A DNA stretch of 38,332 nt from Methylobacterium sp. WL119. GTDB taxonomy: Bacteria > Pseudomonadota > Alphaproteobacteria > Rhizobiales > Beijerinckiaceae. The DNA is taken from assembly GCF_008039875.1 (NCBI RefSeq), contig NZ_VRUU01000051.1, forward strand, positions 1-38,332, written 5' to 3'. Each line of letters opens with the position of its first letter. Positions within the stretch are counted from its first letter, which is position 1. The notes under the pieces are model-generated. The model saw nothing but the letters and a program-made list of their open reading frames with translations. It did no database searches and was not told where the DNA came from. Of this stretch, positions 16,981-25,825 are shown piece by piece. A program made the position numbers and the translations under genes.

Positions 16981-18372
16981 CTAGAGGGATGGCATCGCCT
17001 CCAGCCCTTCGGCGCGGATCCACGCCGCGGTCCGGTCGAGCGCCCGTGTCAGGCGGTCGAACAGGGCGTCGATCTCGTCCGCGGTGATGATCAGTGGCGG
17101 GCAGACGGCGATGCGGTCGCCCATCAGGAAGCGCACGATCAGCCCTTCCGCTTGCGCGAAGGCGACGCAGCGGGCGGCCACCCCGGCCTTCGGCTCGTAC
17201 TGCCGGCGCGAGGCCTTGTCGGCGACGATCTCGAGCCCGCCGATCAGGCCGAGGCCGCGCGCTTCGCCGACGATCGGGTGCTCGGCCAACGCGGACAGCC
17301 GCGCCTGGAAGTGCGGCGCCTTCGCCGCCACGCCCTCGACGATGCGCTCGCGCTTGTAGATCTCGATGGTCTTCAGGGCGACGGCGCAGGCGACCGGGTG
17401 GCCGGAATAGGTGGTGCCGTGCCCGAAGGTGCCGATCTTCCGGCTCTGCTCGCGCATCGCCTCGTAGAGCGGCTCGTCGATCGAGACGCCGCCGAGCGGC
17501 ACGTAGCCCGAGGTCAGGGCCTTGGCGAAGGAGAGTGTGTCCGGCCGCATCCCCAGCGCCTCGCTGCCGAACCAGGTGCCGAGGCGGCCGAAGCCGCAGA
17601 TCACCTCGTCGGCGATGAAGCGCACGTCGTAGCGGGCGAGCACCGCCTGGATCGCCGCGAAGTAGCCCTCCGGCGGGACGATGGCGCCGCCCGCGCCCAT
17701 CACCGGCTCGGCGACGAAGGCGGCCACCGTCTCCGGCCCCTCCCGCAGGATCGTGGCCTCGAGCTCGTCGGCCAGCCGCTGCGAGAACGCCGCCTCCGTC
17801 TCGCCGGGCTCGGCAAACCGGTAGACGTGCGGGCAGCCGACATGGAGGAAGCCCGGCAGCGGCAGGTCCCAATCGGTGTGGTTGGCCGGCAGCCCGGTCA
17901 TCGAGGCGGTGGCGATGGTGACGCCGTGATAGCCGCGCTGGCGCCCGATGATCTTCTTCTTCTTCGGCCGGCCCAGCGCATTGTTCAGGTACCAGGCCAG
18001 CTTGACCTGCGTGTCGTTCGCCTCCGATCCCGACGAGGTGAAGAAGATCTTCGAGGTCGGGACCGGCATCAGCTCCTTCAGCACCTCGGCCAGCTCGATC
18101 GCCGGATCGTGGCTGCGGCCGGAGAACAGGTGGGTGAACGGGAGCTTGCCCATCTGCGCGCGGGCGGCCTCGACGAGCTCGCCGTTGGAGTAGCCGAGCG
18201 CCGTGCACCACAGCCCCGCCATGCCCTCGATGTAGGGGCGGCCTTCCGTGTCGTAGACGTGGACGCCCTCGCCGCGCTCGAGCACCAGCGGCCCGGCGCC
18301 CCGGTGCGCATCGAGATTGGTGTAGGGGTGGATCAGGGTTTCGACGTCGCGGACGGCGAGGTTCGAGAGCAT
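16981..18372 (-). CDS. class III PLP-dependent aminotransferase (omega-amino acid type)
   Basis: A 463-residue fold-type I aminotransferase, starting MLSNLAVRDVETLIHPYTN; an upstream ATG at 18411 would add 13 unconserved residues. The PLP lysine is Lys284 in LSFAKALTSGY, and Asp255 in IADEVICGFGR binds the pyridine nitrogen. The segment SSGSEANDTQVKLAWYLNN binds phosphate. The N-terminal HLFSGRSHDPAIELAE and the pattern YEGMAGLW-like (YIEGMAGLWCTALGY) resemble beta-alanine/putrescine/taurine:pyruvate transaminases. The amino donor cannot be fixed by sequence alone. It is divergent from the cysteine-cluster gene at 18497. Confidence 0.92.
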   Translation of the reverse strand: MLSNLAVRDVETLIHPYTNLDAHRGAGPLVLERGEGVHVYDTEGRPYIEGMAGLWCTALGYSNGELVEAARAQMGKLPFTHLFSGRSHDPAIELAEVLKELMPVPTSKIFFTSSGSEANDTQVKLAWYLNNALGRPKKKKIIGRQRGYHGVTIATASMTGLPANHTDWDLPLPGFLHVGCPHVYRFAEPGETEAAFSQRLADELEATILREGPETVAAFVAEPVMGAGGAIVPPEGYFAAIQAVLARYDVRFIADEVICGFGRLGTWFGSEALGMRPDTLSFAKALTSGYVPLGGVSIDEPLYEAMREQSRKIGTFGHGTTYSGHPVACAVALKTIEIYKRERIVEGVAAKAPHFQARLSALAEHPIVGEARGLGLIGGLEIVADKASRRQYEPKAGVAARCVAFAQAEGLIVRFLMGDRIAVCPPLIITADEIDALFDRLTRALDRTAAWIRAEGLEAMPSL

Positions 18373-18496
18373 GCGGGCGATCCGGTGCTGTGGCGCGTAG
18401 GCCCGCCACACTACCGACCCGATGCGGGCTCAGGTACCCCGGCAGAACCGCGCGGCCTCGGCCGGGCCCCTTTCGTAACCGCGAAGCCTCGACGCG

Positions 18497-19033
18497 ATGC
18501 TCGATCCCGCCACCATCGTCGCGACGCCGGCCCCCGGCCGCGCCTGCGGCGCCTGCACGCTGTGCTGCAAGGTCTACGACGTGCCCGCGGTCGAGAGCGT
18601 CGCCGGGCAATGGTGCCGCCACACCCGGGCAGGGCGCGGCTGCGCGATCCATGCCGACCGGCCCGACCATTGCCGCGCCTTCCACTGCCTGTGGATGACG
18701 GAGAGCTGGCTCGGCCCCGAGTGGAAGCCCGATCGCGCCAAGATGGTGCTCAGCCTCGATCCGGTGAACCGCAACATGAACGTGCAGGTCGACCCCGGCC
18801 AGCCGAAGGCGTGGACGCGCGAGCCGTATTACGGGCAGCTGAAGTCCTGGGCCGCGGCCTCGCTGCCGATGAAGCGCCACGTGCTGGTCCACCTCAACAA
18901 GGCGACGACGGTGGTGCTGCCGGACCGGGACGTACCGCTCGGGACCCTGACGCCCGACGACCGCATCACCATGCGCGAGCGCATGGGCCCGCACGGCCCG
19001 ACCTTCGACATCGCGGTCGTCCGCGCCGCCTGA
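18497..19033 (+). CDS. YkgJ-like cysteine-cluster protein
   Basis: A 178-residue cytosolic protein. An N-terminal cluster ACGACTLCCKV (Cys17, 20, 23, 24), then Cys in QWCRH, GCAIH and DHCRAFHCLW, gives the pattern of the CxxCxxCC zinc/iron-chelating domain family (YkgJ). The metal and role are not known. The remainder (about 75-178) has no motif I recognise; it includes EPYYGQLKSWAAASLPMKRH and a strand ending VVLPDRDVPLG. No signal peptide. It is transcribed away from the aminotransferase and lies 133 bases before the SleB-type hydrolase. Confidence 0.8.
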   Translation: MLDPATIVATPAPGRACGACTLCCKVYDVPAVESVAGQWCRHTRAGRGCAIHADRPDHCRAFHCLWMTESWLGPEWKPDRAKMVLSLDPVNRNMNVQVDPGQPKAWTREPYYGQLKSWAAASLPMKRHVLVHLNKATTVVLPDRDVPLGTLTPDDRITMRERMGPHGPTFDIAVVRAA

Positions 19034-19166
19034 GGGCAACCGTCGATCGGGTGCCTTTAACCCCTCCGCAACCATACCGCGCGATAAATCCGCGACCGCC
19101 ATCCTCGTACCGGAACCAGCCGGGAGGATCGTCGGGCGTGGCTTTTCCAGTACGGGTCGGTTCGGC

Positions 19167-20387
19167 GTGGGCACGAGACGAGGACGACGCGGACGGGGTC
19201 TCATCGGGCTCGGCACCGCCTTCACGCCCTGGATGGCCGGCCTCGGGCTGCTGGTCTCCTTCACAGCGAGCGCCGGCACCGAGACCAGCTTCGGGTCGAG
19301 TAGGCTGACCGAGAGCGACGCACGCCTGGTCCCGGCCCTGCCGGCCGGCACCGTGCTGATCGGCGCGAGCCTGCGCCGCGACGGCGCCGGCGCCCTCCTC
19401 ACCATCGAGCGGGCGGACGCCGTCCGCGCCCGGCGCCGGGTCGGCGACGCGCCGCTGCAGGCCGATCTCAAGGCCGAGGCGCGGGTGTTCCCGATCGTGC
19501 AGCGCGGCGGCAAGGGCGATCCGGCGCGCGCGCCGGGCCCGAGCTTCGAGCGCACCGCGGCATCGTTGCGCGAAGCCGGCACGTCGCTGCTCTTCGCCAA
19601 CCTCACCGGCAACGTCACCGGCCTGCTGACGCCGGGGACCGCCACCTGGAACCCGGACCTCGAGCCGGACGCCGGCTTCGTCCCCGTCCCCGATCTCGGG
19701 CTCGGGCGCGCCGACACCGGCACGCCCGGCGACGACGACGCGATCGCCGAGGCCGCGGAGGAACGCCGCGACGACGGCTCGACGCGGCCGGTGCCGCGCG
19801 CGGTCGCCCTGTCCTCGACGACGCCGGCGCCGGCCGACGCGACGCCGGTCGAGGTCGCCTCGGCCAGCCTGATGCTGCCGGGCCTGACCATCCGCACCGA
19901 CCGGACGGAGCCGCCGGTGGCGCAATCGGTCCCCGAGGACGCCCGCCATCGCTACGCCGACCTGATCGGGCCGGACGCCATGGACAAGGAGCAGCGCTGC
20001 CTCGCCGAGGCCGTGTACTTCGAATCGCGCAGCGAGCCCGAGGCCGGCCAGGCCGCCGTCGCCCAGGTGGTGCTGAACCGCGTGAAGAGCGGGCTCTACC
20101 CGTCGAACGTCTGCGGCGTCGTTTACCAGAATCGACACCGCTACATGGGCTGCCAGTTCTCCTTCGCCTGCGAGGGCAAGGCCCTACGCATCACCGATTC
20201 GGGCTCGTGGGCCACCGCCACCCGCATCGCGCAGTCGGTGATCGAGGGGCGCACCTACCTCGCCGAGGTCGGCGACGCGACGCACTACCATGCCGACTAC
20301 GTCAAGCCGGGCTGGTCGCGGCGCCTGCGCAAGATGGACGTCATCGGCCGGCACATCTTCTACGAGCTCAAGCCCGGGCAGACGTAG
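19167..20387 (+). CDS. SleB/CwlJ-type cell-wall hydrolase
   Basis: A 406-residue protein starting with GTG at 19167. A basic N-terminus, then GLGTAFTPWMAGLGLLVSFTASAG, looks like a signal peptide or anchor. A long Ala/Pro/acid-rich linker follows (about 50-270). The C-terminal domain (about 275-400) is the Hydrolase_2 family: CLAEAVYFESRSEPEAGQAA, VAQVVLNRVKSGLYP, CQFSFACEG and ATHYHADYVKPGW. The Glu in YFESR is the likely catalytic acid of this lytic-transglycosylase-like fold. In Bacillus these proteins degrade spore cortex; in non-sporulating alphaproteobacteria they probably remodel peptidoglycan. An alternative start is ATG at 19233. Confidence 0.88.
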   Translation: MGTRRGRRGRGLIGLGTAFTPWMAGLGLLVSFTASAGTETSFGSSRLTESDARLVPALPAGTVLIGASLRRDGAGALLTIERADAVRARRRVGDAPLQADLKAEARVFPIVQRGGKGDPARAPGPSFERTAASLREAGTSLLFANLTGNVTGLLTPGTATWNPDLEPDAGFVPVPDLGLGRADTGTPGDDDAIAEAAEERRDDGSTRPVPRAVALSSTTPAPADATPVEVASASLMLPGLTIRTDRTEPPVAQSVPEDARHRYADLIGPDAMDKEQRCLAEAVYFESRSEPEAGQAAVAQVVLNRVKSGLYPSNVCGVVYQNRHRYMGCQFSFACEGKALRITDSGSWATATRIAQSVIEGRTYLAEVGDATHYHADYVKPGWSRRLRKMDVIGRHIFYELKPGQT

Positions 20388-20399
20388 GATTCGAGGACA

Positions 20400-20526
20400 A
20401 CCAAAATTCTGCAATTCAATTCATCGAGGATTTACTTACGTAGACGGTAACCCCGTACTCCGGATCGAGGGTTAATTTTACCCTACTTTCGGATAGTGCT
20501 TGCTTGTATAGCAACCCGACGGCCTC
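20400..20526 (+). promoter_or_regulatory. AT-rich upstream region of the repeat protein gene with two small inverted repeats
   Basis: This stretch is much richer in A/T than its surroundings. It contains AGGGT-N7-ACCCT (20468-20484) and TTGCT-N5-AGCAA (20500-20514). It probably holds the promoter of the gene at 20593. The two palindromes are candidate operators or small RNA hairpins. No -35/-10 pair is claimed. Confidence 0.35.
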
Positions 20527-20592
20527 TTGAGCGTCGAGATGTGCGCGCCCTTCGCGTCATCCCTTTCGTTCCGCGTATCAGAGGAAGCCGTC

Positions 20593-21198
20593 ATGACCGC
20601 GCCGGTCGCCCGAAACACCCTGCTCTTCGCCGCCCTCGCCGGTGCCGTCCTCGTCGCATCGCCCGCTTCGGCCGGCGGCTGCTACGGCTCCGAATGCTAC
20701 CGCCACGTCTCGACCCCGCCGGTGTTCGACACCGTGCAGGAAAACGTGCTGGTGCGGCCGCCCCGCACGATCTACCGCACCACGCCGCCGGTCTACGACA
20801 CCGTGTCGGAGCGGGTGATGGTCTCGCCCGGCGGCCGGACCTGGCAGACCCGGCGCGGGCCCTACGGCGAGCTGATCGGCTGCTGGGTCACCACCCCGCC
20901 GCAGTTCACGGTGCAGCACCGCCGCGTGCTGGTGCAGCCGGCGCAGTCGATCCCCGAGACGATCCCGCCGGAATACGCCAGCGTCAGCCGCCGCGTCCTC
21001 GTCGCGCCGGCCCGCTCGGGCTGGGTGCCGGTCGGCGGCGGCTATGGCGGCGGATACGGTGGCGGCTACCAGGGCGTCGGCTACGGCGGGCCGCGGTTCG
21101 GCTCGATCCCGGACGCGCTCGGCATCGCCGGCGCGAGCTCGGCCGATATCGGCGTCGGCCTCGGCTTCTCCTCGGGCAGCCTCTACGACGGCTACTGA
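20593..21198 (+). CDS. secreted protein with four PP-x-(Y/F) repeats and a Gly/Tyr-rich tail
   Basis: A 201-residue protein from the ATG at 20593, which begins a clean signal peptide (cleavage after ASPASA, residue 27); an in-frame ATG at 20527 would bury it. Four units of about 23 residues share T/I-P-P-x-(F/Y) and V-(L/M)-V-x-P: residues 41-63, 64-86, 101-123 and 124-146. An insert (87-100) separates units two and three. Residues 148-165 are GGGYGGGYGGGYQ-like, and cysteines lie at 30, 35 and 97. Similar 'PPEY...VSRRVLV' repeats occur in other envelope proteins of proteobacteria. The function is unknown; a periplasmic or surface structural role is inferred. Confidence 0.82.
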   Translation: MTAPVARNTLLFAALAGAVLVASPASAGGCYGSECYRHVSTPPVFDTVQENVLVRPPRTIYRTTPPVYDTVSERVMVSPGGRTWQTRRGPYGELIGCWVTTPPQFTVQHRRVLVQPAQSIPETIPPEYASVSRRVLVAPARSGWVPVGGGYGGGYGGGYQGVGYGGPRFGSIPDALGIAGASSADIGVGLGFSSGSLYDGY

Positions 21199-21296
21199 GA
21201 GCCCCGTCCACATCGCCCCGCCGGAGCCCGATCCTCCGGCGGGTTGATTTCGCGCCGCTCCCGCCACAGGTCCCCCGAACGCATCGGGAGGCGAGC

Positions 21297-22283
<987 letters not shown>

Positions 22284-22366
22284 CGCGCGACGCCGAACGC
22301 CGACCACCCCGGCGATGAGTCGGCTTCGGAACGGAACCGCGGCGCAAGCCGGGGCATTCTCGACCC

Positions 22367-22834
22367 ATGAGCAGTGCATTCGTTCGCGAGAAGGAGGGCG
22401 GGGAAGCCTTCGAGGACCTCCCCGACCGCCCGATCTCCCCCCACACCAACTTCGTCACCCCGGCGGGGCTTGCGCAGATCGAGCAGGAGGTCGCGCGCCT
22501 CCAGGCCGAGCAGGCCCAGCTGACGCCCGACGACAAGGCCGACACCGCCCGCGTCACGCGCGACCTGCGCTACTGGACCACGCGGCTCGGCACGGCCCAG
22601 CTCGTCGAGACGGTCGAGGGCGACACCGTGCATTTCGGCTCGACGGTGACCGTGCTGCGCGAGGACGACACCCGCCAGACCTTCCACATCGTCGGCGAGG
22701 ACGAGGCCGATCCGGCCAAGGGCTCGATCGCCTACGTCGCCCCGCTCGCCAAGGCGATCACCGGCAAGAGCGTCGGCGACGTCGTCGAGGTGAACGGGCA
22801 AGAGGTCGAGATCACCGAGATCAAGGCCGGCTGA
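22367..22834 (+). CDS. GreA/GreB-family transcription factor
   Basis: A 155-residue protein. An N-terminal extension (MSSAFVREKEGGEAFEDLP) precedes a coiled-coil part (about 30-75: FVTPAGLAQIEQEVARLQ ... TRDLRYWTTRLGTAQ). A C-terminal FKBP-like domain follows, with VHFGSTVTVLREDD, TFHIVGEDEADPAKGSIA and VGDVVEVNGQEVEI. True Gre factors insert the coiled coil into the RNA polymerase secondary channel and use two acidic tip residues to trigger RNA cleavage. The tip region here (LTPDDKADTAR) has acidic residues but is not an exact GreA match. It may be a Gre paralogue or a Gre-domain regulator such as Rnk/GreA-like proteins. Confidence 0.85.
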   Translation: MSSAFVREKEGGEAFEDLPDRPISPHTNFVTPAGLAQIEQEVARLQAEQAQLTPDDKADTARVTRDLRYWTTRLGTAQLVETVEGDTVHFGSTVTVLREDDTRQTFHIVGEDEADPAKGSIAYVAPLAKAITGKSVGDVVEVNGQEVEITEIKAG

Positions 22835-22855
22835 TCGTCGGTTCGTCCCGCCCGG

Positions 22856-23749
22856 CTAACCCGTTCCGTCGTTCGCCGTACGGCCCTCGATGACCGGGCG
22901 CAGCGCGACGACCGCATCGCCGACGAAATCCATGAAGGCCCGGACCCGCACCGAATGGCGCAGGTCCGGGTGCGTCAGCATCCACAGGCCGTCGGCGAAG
23001 TGGGGATCGGGTGGCCGCAGCCGGCGCAAACCCGGCCGCCGATCGGCGCTGAGGCAGGGCAGCAGGCCGATGCCGATGCCGGCCTCCACAGCCTCGCACA
23101 GGCCGGCGACCGTGTTCAGCTGCATCACGATGCGGTCCGGGTCGCCGTGCTCGGCGACGAAGCGCAGGAACCTGCCGTCGCCGACCTGCTCCGACGGCGC
23201 CACCCAATCCGCACGCCGCGGGTCGCGATCCGTATCGTCGGCGCGGCCGTAGAGGGCCCAACCGACGGTCGAGAGGCGGCGCCCGAACAGGTTCTGCGGC
23301 GGGTCGTTGCTGGCGCGGACCGCCACGTCGGCATCGCGGCGCGAGAGGTTCAGCGCGTCGTCGGATACCACCACGTCGAGGCGGATCCCCGGGCACCGGG
23401 TGCGGAAATCGGCGAGGATCGGCATCAGCAGGTCGGTGACCAAGCCCGACGGCGCGGTGATGCGGAGAAGGCCGGTCGGTTCCGAGGCGCGCCCGGCGAC
23501 GTCGCGGGCGAAACGCGCGGCGGTCTCCTCCATCGCGCCGGCCGCCTCGACCATCGCCATCCCGGCCTGCGTCGCCGCGTAGCCCGCACGCGAGCGCTCG
23601 AACAGGCGTGCGCCGACGGACGCCTCGATCGCCGCGAGGCGCCGAAACGCGGTCGAGTGGTTGATGCCGAGGCGTGCGGCGGCCGCGGTCAATCCGCCAT
23701 GGTCGGCGATGGCCTTCACCAGCCGAAAGTCGTCCCAGGGCGGCGCCAT
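22856..23749 (-). CDS. LysR-family transcriptional regulator
   Basis: A 297-residue LysR protein. The winged HTH is residues 5-65, with DDFRLVKAIADHGGLTAAAA and LGINHSTAFRRLAAIEASVG. The substrate-binding part runs from about 90 to the end (GLLRITAPSGLVTDLLMPIL and, later, AVEAGIGIGLLPCL). The start chosen is ATG at 23749 (MAPPWDDF), preceded at 7 bases by AAGG and giving a normal N-terminus. An ATG at 23764 would add five residues but would lie inside the palindrome 23758-23773. It is divergent from wrbA, the usual arrangement for a LysR regulator and its target, so control of wrbA is likely but not shown. The inducer is unknown. Confidence 0.92.
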   Translation of the reverse strand: MAPPWDDFRLVKAIADHGGLTAAAARLGINHSTAFRRLAAIEASVGARLFERSRAGYAATQAGMAMVEAAGAMEETAARFARDVAGRASEPTGLLRITAPSGLVTDLLMPILADFRTRCPGIRLDVVVSDDALNLSRRDADVAVRASNDPPQNLFGRRLSTVGWALYGRADDTDRDPRRADWVAPSEQVGDGRFLRFVAEHGDPDRIVMQLNTVAGLCEAVEAGIGIGLLPCLSADRRPGLRRLRPPDPHFADGLWMLTHPDLRHSVRVRAFMDFVGDAVVALRPVIEGRTANDGTG

Positions 23750-23757
23750 CCATCGAC

Positions 23758-23773
23758 CTTGCATTCACGCAAG
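23758..23773. promoter_or_regulatory. palindrome CTTGC-N6-GCAAG, candidate LysR operator
   Basis: A perfect 16-base interrupted palindrome lies just upstream of the chosen lysR start, between lysR and wrbA. It fits the T-N11-A plan of LysR boxes. The half-site TTGC is found again in 23796-23805. Binding is inferred. Confidence 0.5.
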
Positions 23774-23795
23774 ATCGTTCTTGCAGATCGGGGCA

Positions 23796-23805
23796 TTTGC
23801 GCAAA
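23796..23805. promoter_or_regulatory. palindrome TTTGCGCAAA, second candidate LysR site
   Basis: A perfect 10-base palindrome in the lysR-wrbA gap, sharing the TTGC/GCAA core of the site at 23758-23773; the two centres lie 35 bases apart. A pair of related sites is common at LysR-controlled divergent promoters, one for recognition and one for activation. Confidence 0.45.
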
Positions 23806-23889
23806 GCCCGGCGGGTACGATCTTCGGGCGAGCGCGAGGCGGCCGCCGATCCCGGCATCGCCGCCCGGCCATGCGAACGGAAGCTGACG

Positions 23890-24489
23890 ATGACGAAGAT
23901 CCTGGTGCTGTACTATTCGTCCTGGGGCCACGTGGAGCAGCTCGCCCACGCCGCCGCCGAGGGCGCGCGCGAGACCGGCGCCGAGGTGCACGTGAAGCGC
24001 GTGCCCGAGCTGGTGCCGGAGGAGGTCGCCAAGCAATCGCATTACAAGCTCGACCAGCCGGCCCCGATCGCGAAACCCGAGGAGCTGGCCGACTACGACG
24101 CGATCATCTTCGGCACGCCGACCCGCTACGGCAACATGGCCGCGCAGATGAAGCAGTTCATCGACCAGACCGGCGGCCTCTGGGCGACGGGCGCCCTCGT
24201 CGGCAAGGTCGGCTCGGTGTTCACCTCCACCGGCTCGCAGCATGGCGGGCAGGAGACCACGATCACCAGCTTCCACACCGTGCTGCTGCACCACGGCATG
24301 GTGATCGTCGGGCTTCCCTACTCGTTCAAGGGGATGAGCGACGTGCAGACGGTGTCGGGCGGCACGCCCTACGGCGCCAGCACCATCGCCGGCGGCGACG
24401 GCTCGCGCCAGCCGATCGCGATCGAGCTCGAGGGGGCGAAGTTCCAGGGCCGGCACGTGGCCGGGATCGCCGCCAAGCTGGCGGGCTGA
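23890..24489 (+). CDS. wrbA: NAD(P)H:quinone oxidoreductase, WrbA type
   Basis: A 199-residue flavodoxin-like protein. Start MTKILVLYYSSWGHVEQLAHA gives the FMN phosphate loop. FGTPTRYGNMAAQMKQFIDQ and GSVFTSTGSQHGGQETTI are the diagnostic WrbA segments, followed by HHGMVIVGLPYS and SGGTPYGASTIAGGDGSR. WrbA reduces quinones by two electrons using FMN and NAD(P)H, avoiding semiquinone radicals. It works as a cytosolic tetramer. The ATG at 23890 follows a GGAAG site; longer in-frame starts add only an Arg-rich segment. A divergent LysR gene with operator-like palindromes suggests induction by a quinone or related electrophile. Confidence 0.95.
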   Translation: MTKILVLYYSSWGHVEQLAHAAAEGARETGAEVHVKRVPELVPEEVAKQSHYKLDQPAPIAKPEELADYDAIIFGTPTRYGNMAAQMKQFIDQTGGLWATGALVGKVGSVFTSTGSQHGGQETTITSFHTVLLHHGMVIVGLPYSFKGMSDVQTVSGGTPYGASTIAGGDGSRQPIAIELEGAKFQGRHVAGIAAKLAG

Positions 24490-24548
24490 CGCCGTCGAGG
24501 GCCGGGGCGGTTCGCTGCCTCGGCCCGCCGCTGCCGGAAAAGCGCAAG

Positions 24549-24575
24549 AAAAAAGGCTCGGATTGCTCCGAGCCT
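24549..24575 (-). terminator. Rho-independent terminator of tsaC (distal)
   Basis: Read on the minus strand, a 9-bp perfect stem AGGCTCGGA/TCCGAGCCT with a four-base loop runs straight into six T. It is a textbook terminator about 95 bases beyond the tsaC stop. Confidence 0.9.
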
Positions 24576-24580
24576 GGAAG

Positions 24581-24611
24581 GAAAAAGGCCATTGGGGGCT
24601 GAACTGGCCTT
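24581..24611 (-). terminator. Rho-independent terminator of tsaC (proximal)
   Basis: On the minus strand a 7-bp stem AAGGCCA/TGGCCTT with a 13-base loop is followed by a T tract. It lies between the tsaC stop (24668) and the stronger hairpin at 24549-24575, giving two terminators in series. Confidence 0.65.
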
Positions 24612-24667
24612 CGTGATAGGGAAACAGCCCTCGCGACTCCCGGTTCCACGCCGGACGAAAGATTTTT

Positions 24668-25681
24668 TCAGCGCGGGGCGGCGGCCCGTCCGAGCCGGTC
24701 CAGGATCGCCTCGCCGAGGCCGTCGGCGGGGATTCGGCATACCGCGATCGTCGCGGCTCCCGACGCGTCGAGGTCGCGCAAGGCGGCGAACAGGCGGGAC
24801 GCCGCCTCCGTGAGGTCGCCGCGCGGAGAGAGGTTCGAGACCGCGCGCGCGCGTTCGATCCCCACCGGGCGCGACGCACCGAACAGCAGCACCGCCTCGT
24901 CGGGCTCGACCACCTCGGCATCGAGCCGCAACGCGGCCCGCGGCGCGTAGTGCGAGGCCAGGAGGCCGGGGCCGATCGGCCGGGCCGCATCGTCCTGCGC
25001 CGGTGCGGCCAACGCCGTCCCGAGCACGGCCGCGATCGCCGCGCCGGTGATGCCGCCGGGCCGGAGCAGCCGCGGCGGGCCGCCGAGGCAGGCGATCACC
25101 GTCGATTCGATCCCGACCGGGGTGTCGCCGCCGTCGAGCACGGCCGCGATCCGCCCGTCGAGGTCGGCGAGCACGTGGTCGGCCCGCGTCGGGCTGACCC
25201 GGCCCGAGCGGTTCGCCGACGGGGCGGCGACGGGGCGGCCGATTGCATCGAGGAGATCGCGGGCGAGCGGGTTGGCGGGAACCCGCAGCGCCACGCTCGG
25301 CAGGCCGGCACGCGCCAGGTCGCACACGGTGGTGCCGCCCGAGGCCGGCACCACCAGGGTGAGCGGTCCCGGCCAGAACGCCTCCGCGAGCCGAAGCGCG
25401 TGGTCGTCGAACGTGCCCTGACCCTCGGCGGCGACGCGGCCGGGCAGATGGGCGATCAGCGGGTTGAAGCGCGGGCGCGCCTTCGCCGCGAAGATCCCGG
25501 CGACCGCCTCCGCATCGGTGGCGTCGGCGCCGAGGCCGTAGACGGTCTCGGTGGGGAAGGCGACGCAGGCGCCGGCCCGGATCAGGCGCGCCGCCTCCGC
25601 CACGCCCGATCCGTCGCCCGGGAGGCGGGCCGTCGGGCGCCGGCCCGAGGCCGGGGCGGGGATTGACGCGAGATCGTTCAT
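24668..25681 (-). CDS. tsaC: L-threonylcarbamoyladenylate synthase, Sua5 type
   Basis: A 337-residue Sua5 protein. The YrdC domain (about 25-215) has AFPTETVYGLGADAT, IFAAKARPRFNPLIAH, FWPGPLTLVV, LPSVALRVP, PSANRSGRVSPT and IESTVI. The IGPGLLASHYAPRA linker and a small C-terminal Sua5 domain follow. It makes threonylcarbamoyl-AMP from threonine, bicarbonate and ATP for the t6A modification of tRNAs that read ANN codons. The family is essential in most bacteria. The start is ATG at 25681 in a strikingly AT-rich site (TTTATATATG), preceded by GGAGA at about 10 bases. It is divergent from the acyl-CoA dehydrogenase gene and ends in two tandem terminators. Confidence 0.95.
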   Translation of the reverse strand: MNDLASIPAPASGRRPTARLPGDGSGVAEAARLIRAGACVAFPTETVYGLGADATDAEAVAGIFAAKARPRFNPLIAHLPGRVAAEGQGTFDDHALRLAEAFWPGPLTLVVPASGGTTVCDLARAGLPSVALRVPANPLARDLLDAIGRPVAAPSANRSGRVSPTRADHVLADLDGRIAAVLDGGDTPVGIESTVIACLGGPPRLLRPGGITGAAIAAVLGTALAAPAQDDAARPIGPGLLASHYAPRAALRLDAEVVEPDEAVLLFGASRPVGIERARAVSNLSPRGDLTEAASRLFAALRDLDASGAATIAVCRIPADGLGEAILDRLGRAAAPR

Positions 25682-25825
25682 ATATAAACCATCTCCGGCG
25701 GTGACGGCGGGGCCGGTTCGGGCGTATGCCGTCAGCGGAGGGCGTGGGCCTAGCGTGCCCCCGCGCCGACCGTCAAACGAGACGCCGAGGCGCGGTCGAA
25801 CCGGGCCGGGCGGGAGGAACAGCCG

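Noticed and set aside
16556..19897. Very long minus-strand open frame of over 1100 codons
   Set aside because: Most of it is the out-of-frame shadow of the aminotransferase, cysteine-cluster and hydrolase genes. Only its last 74 codons are kept, as a separate small gene.
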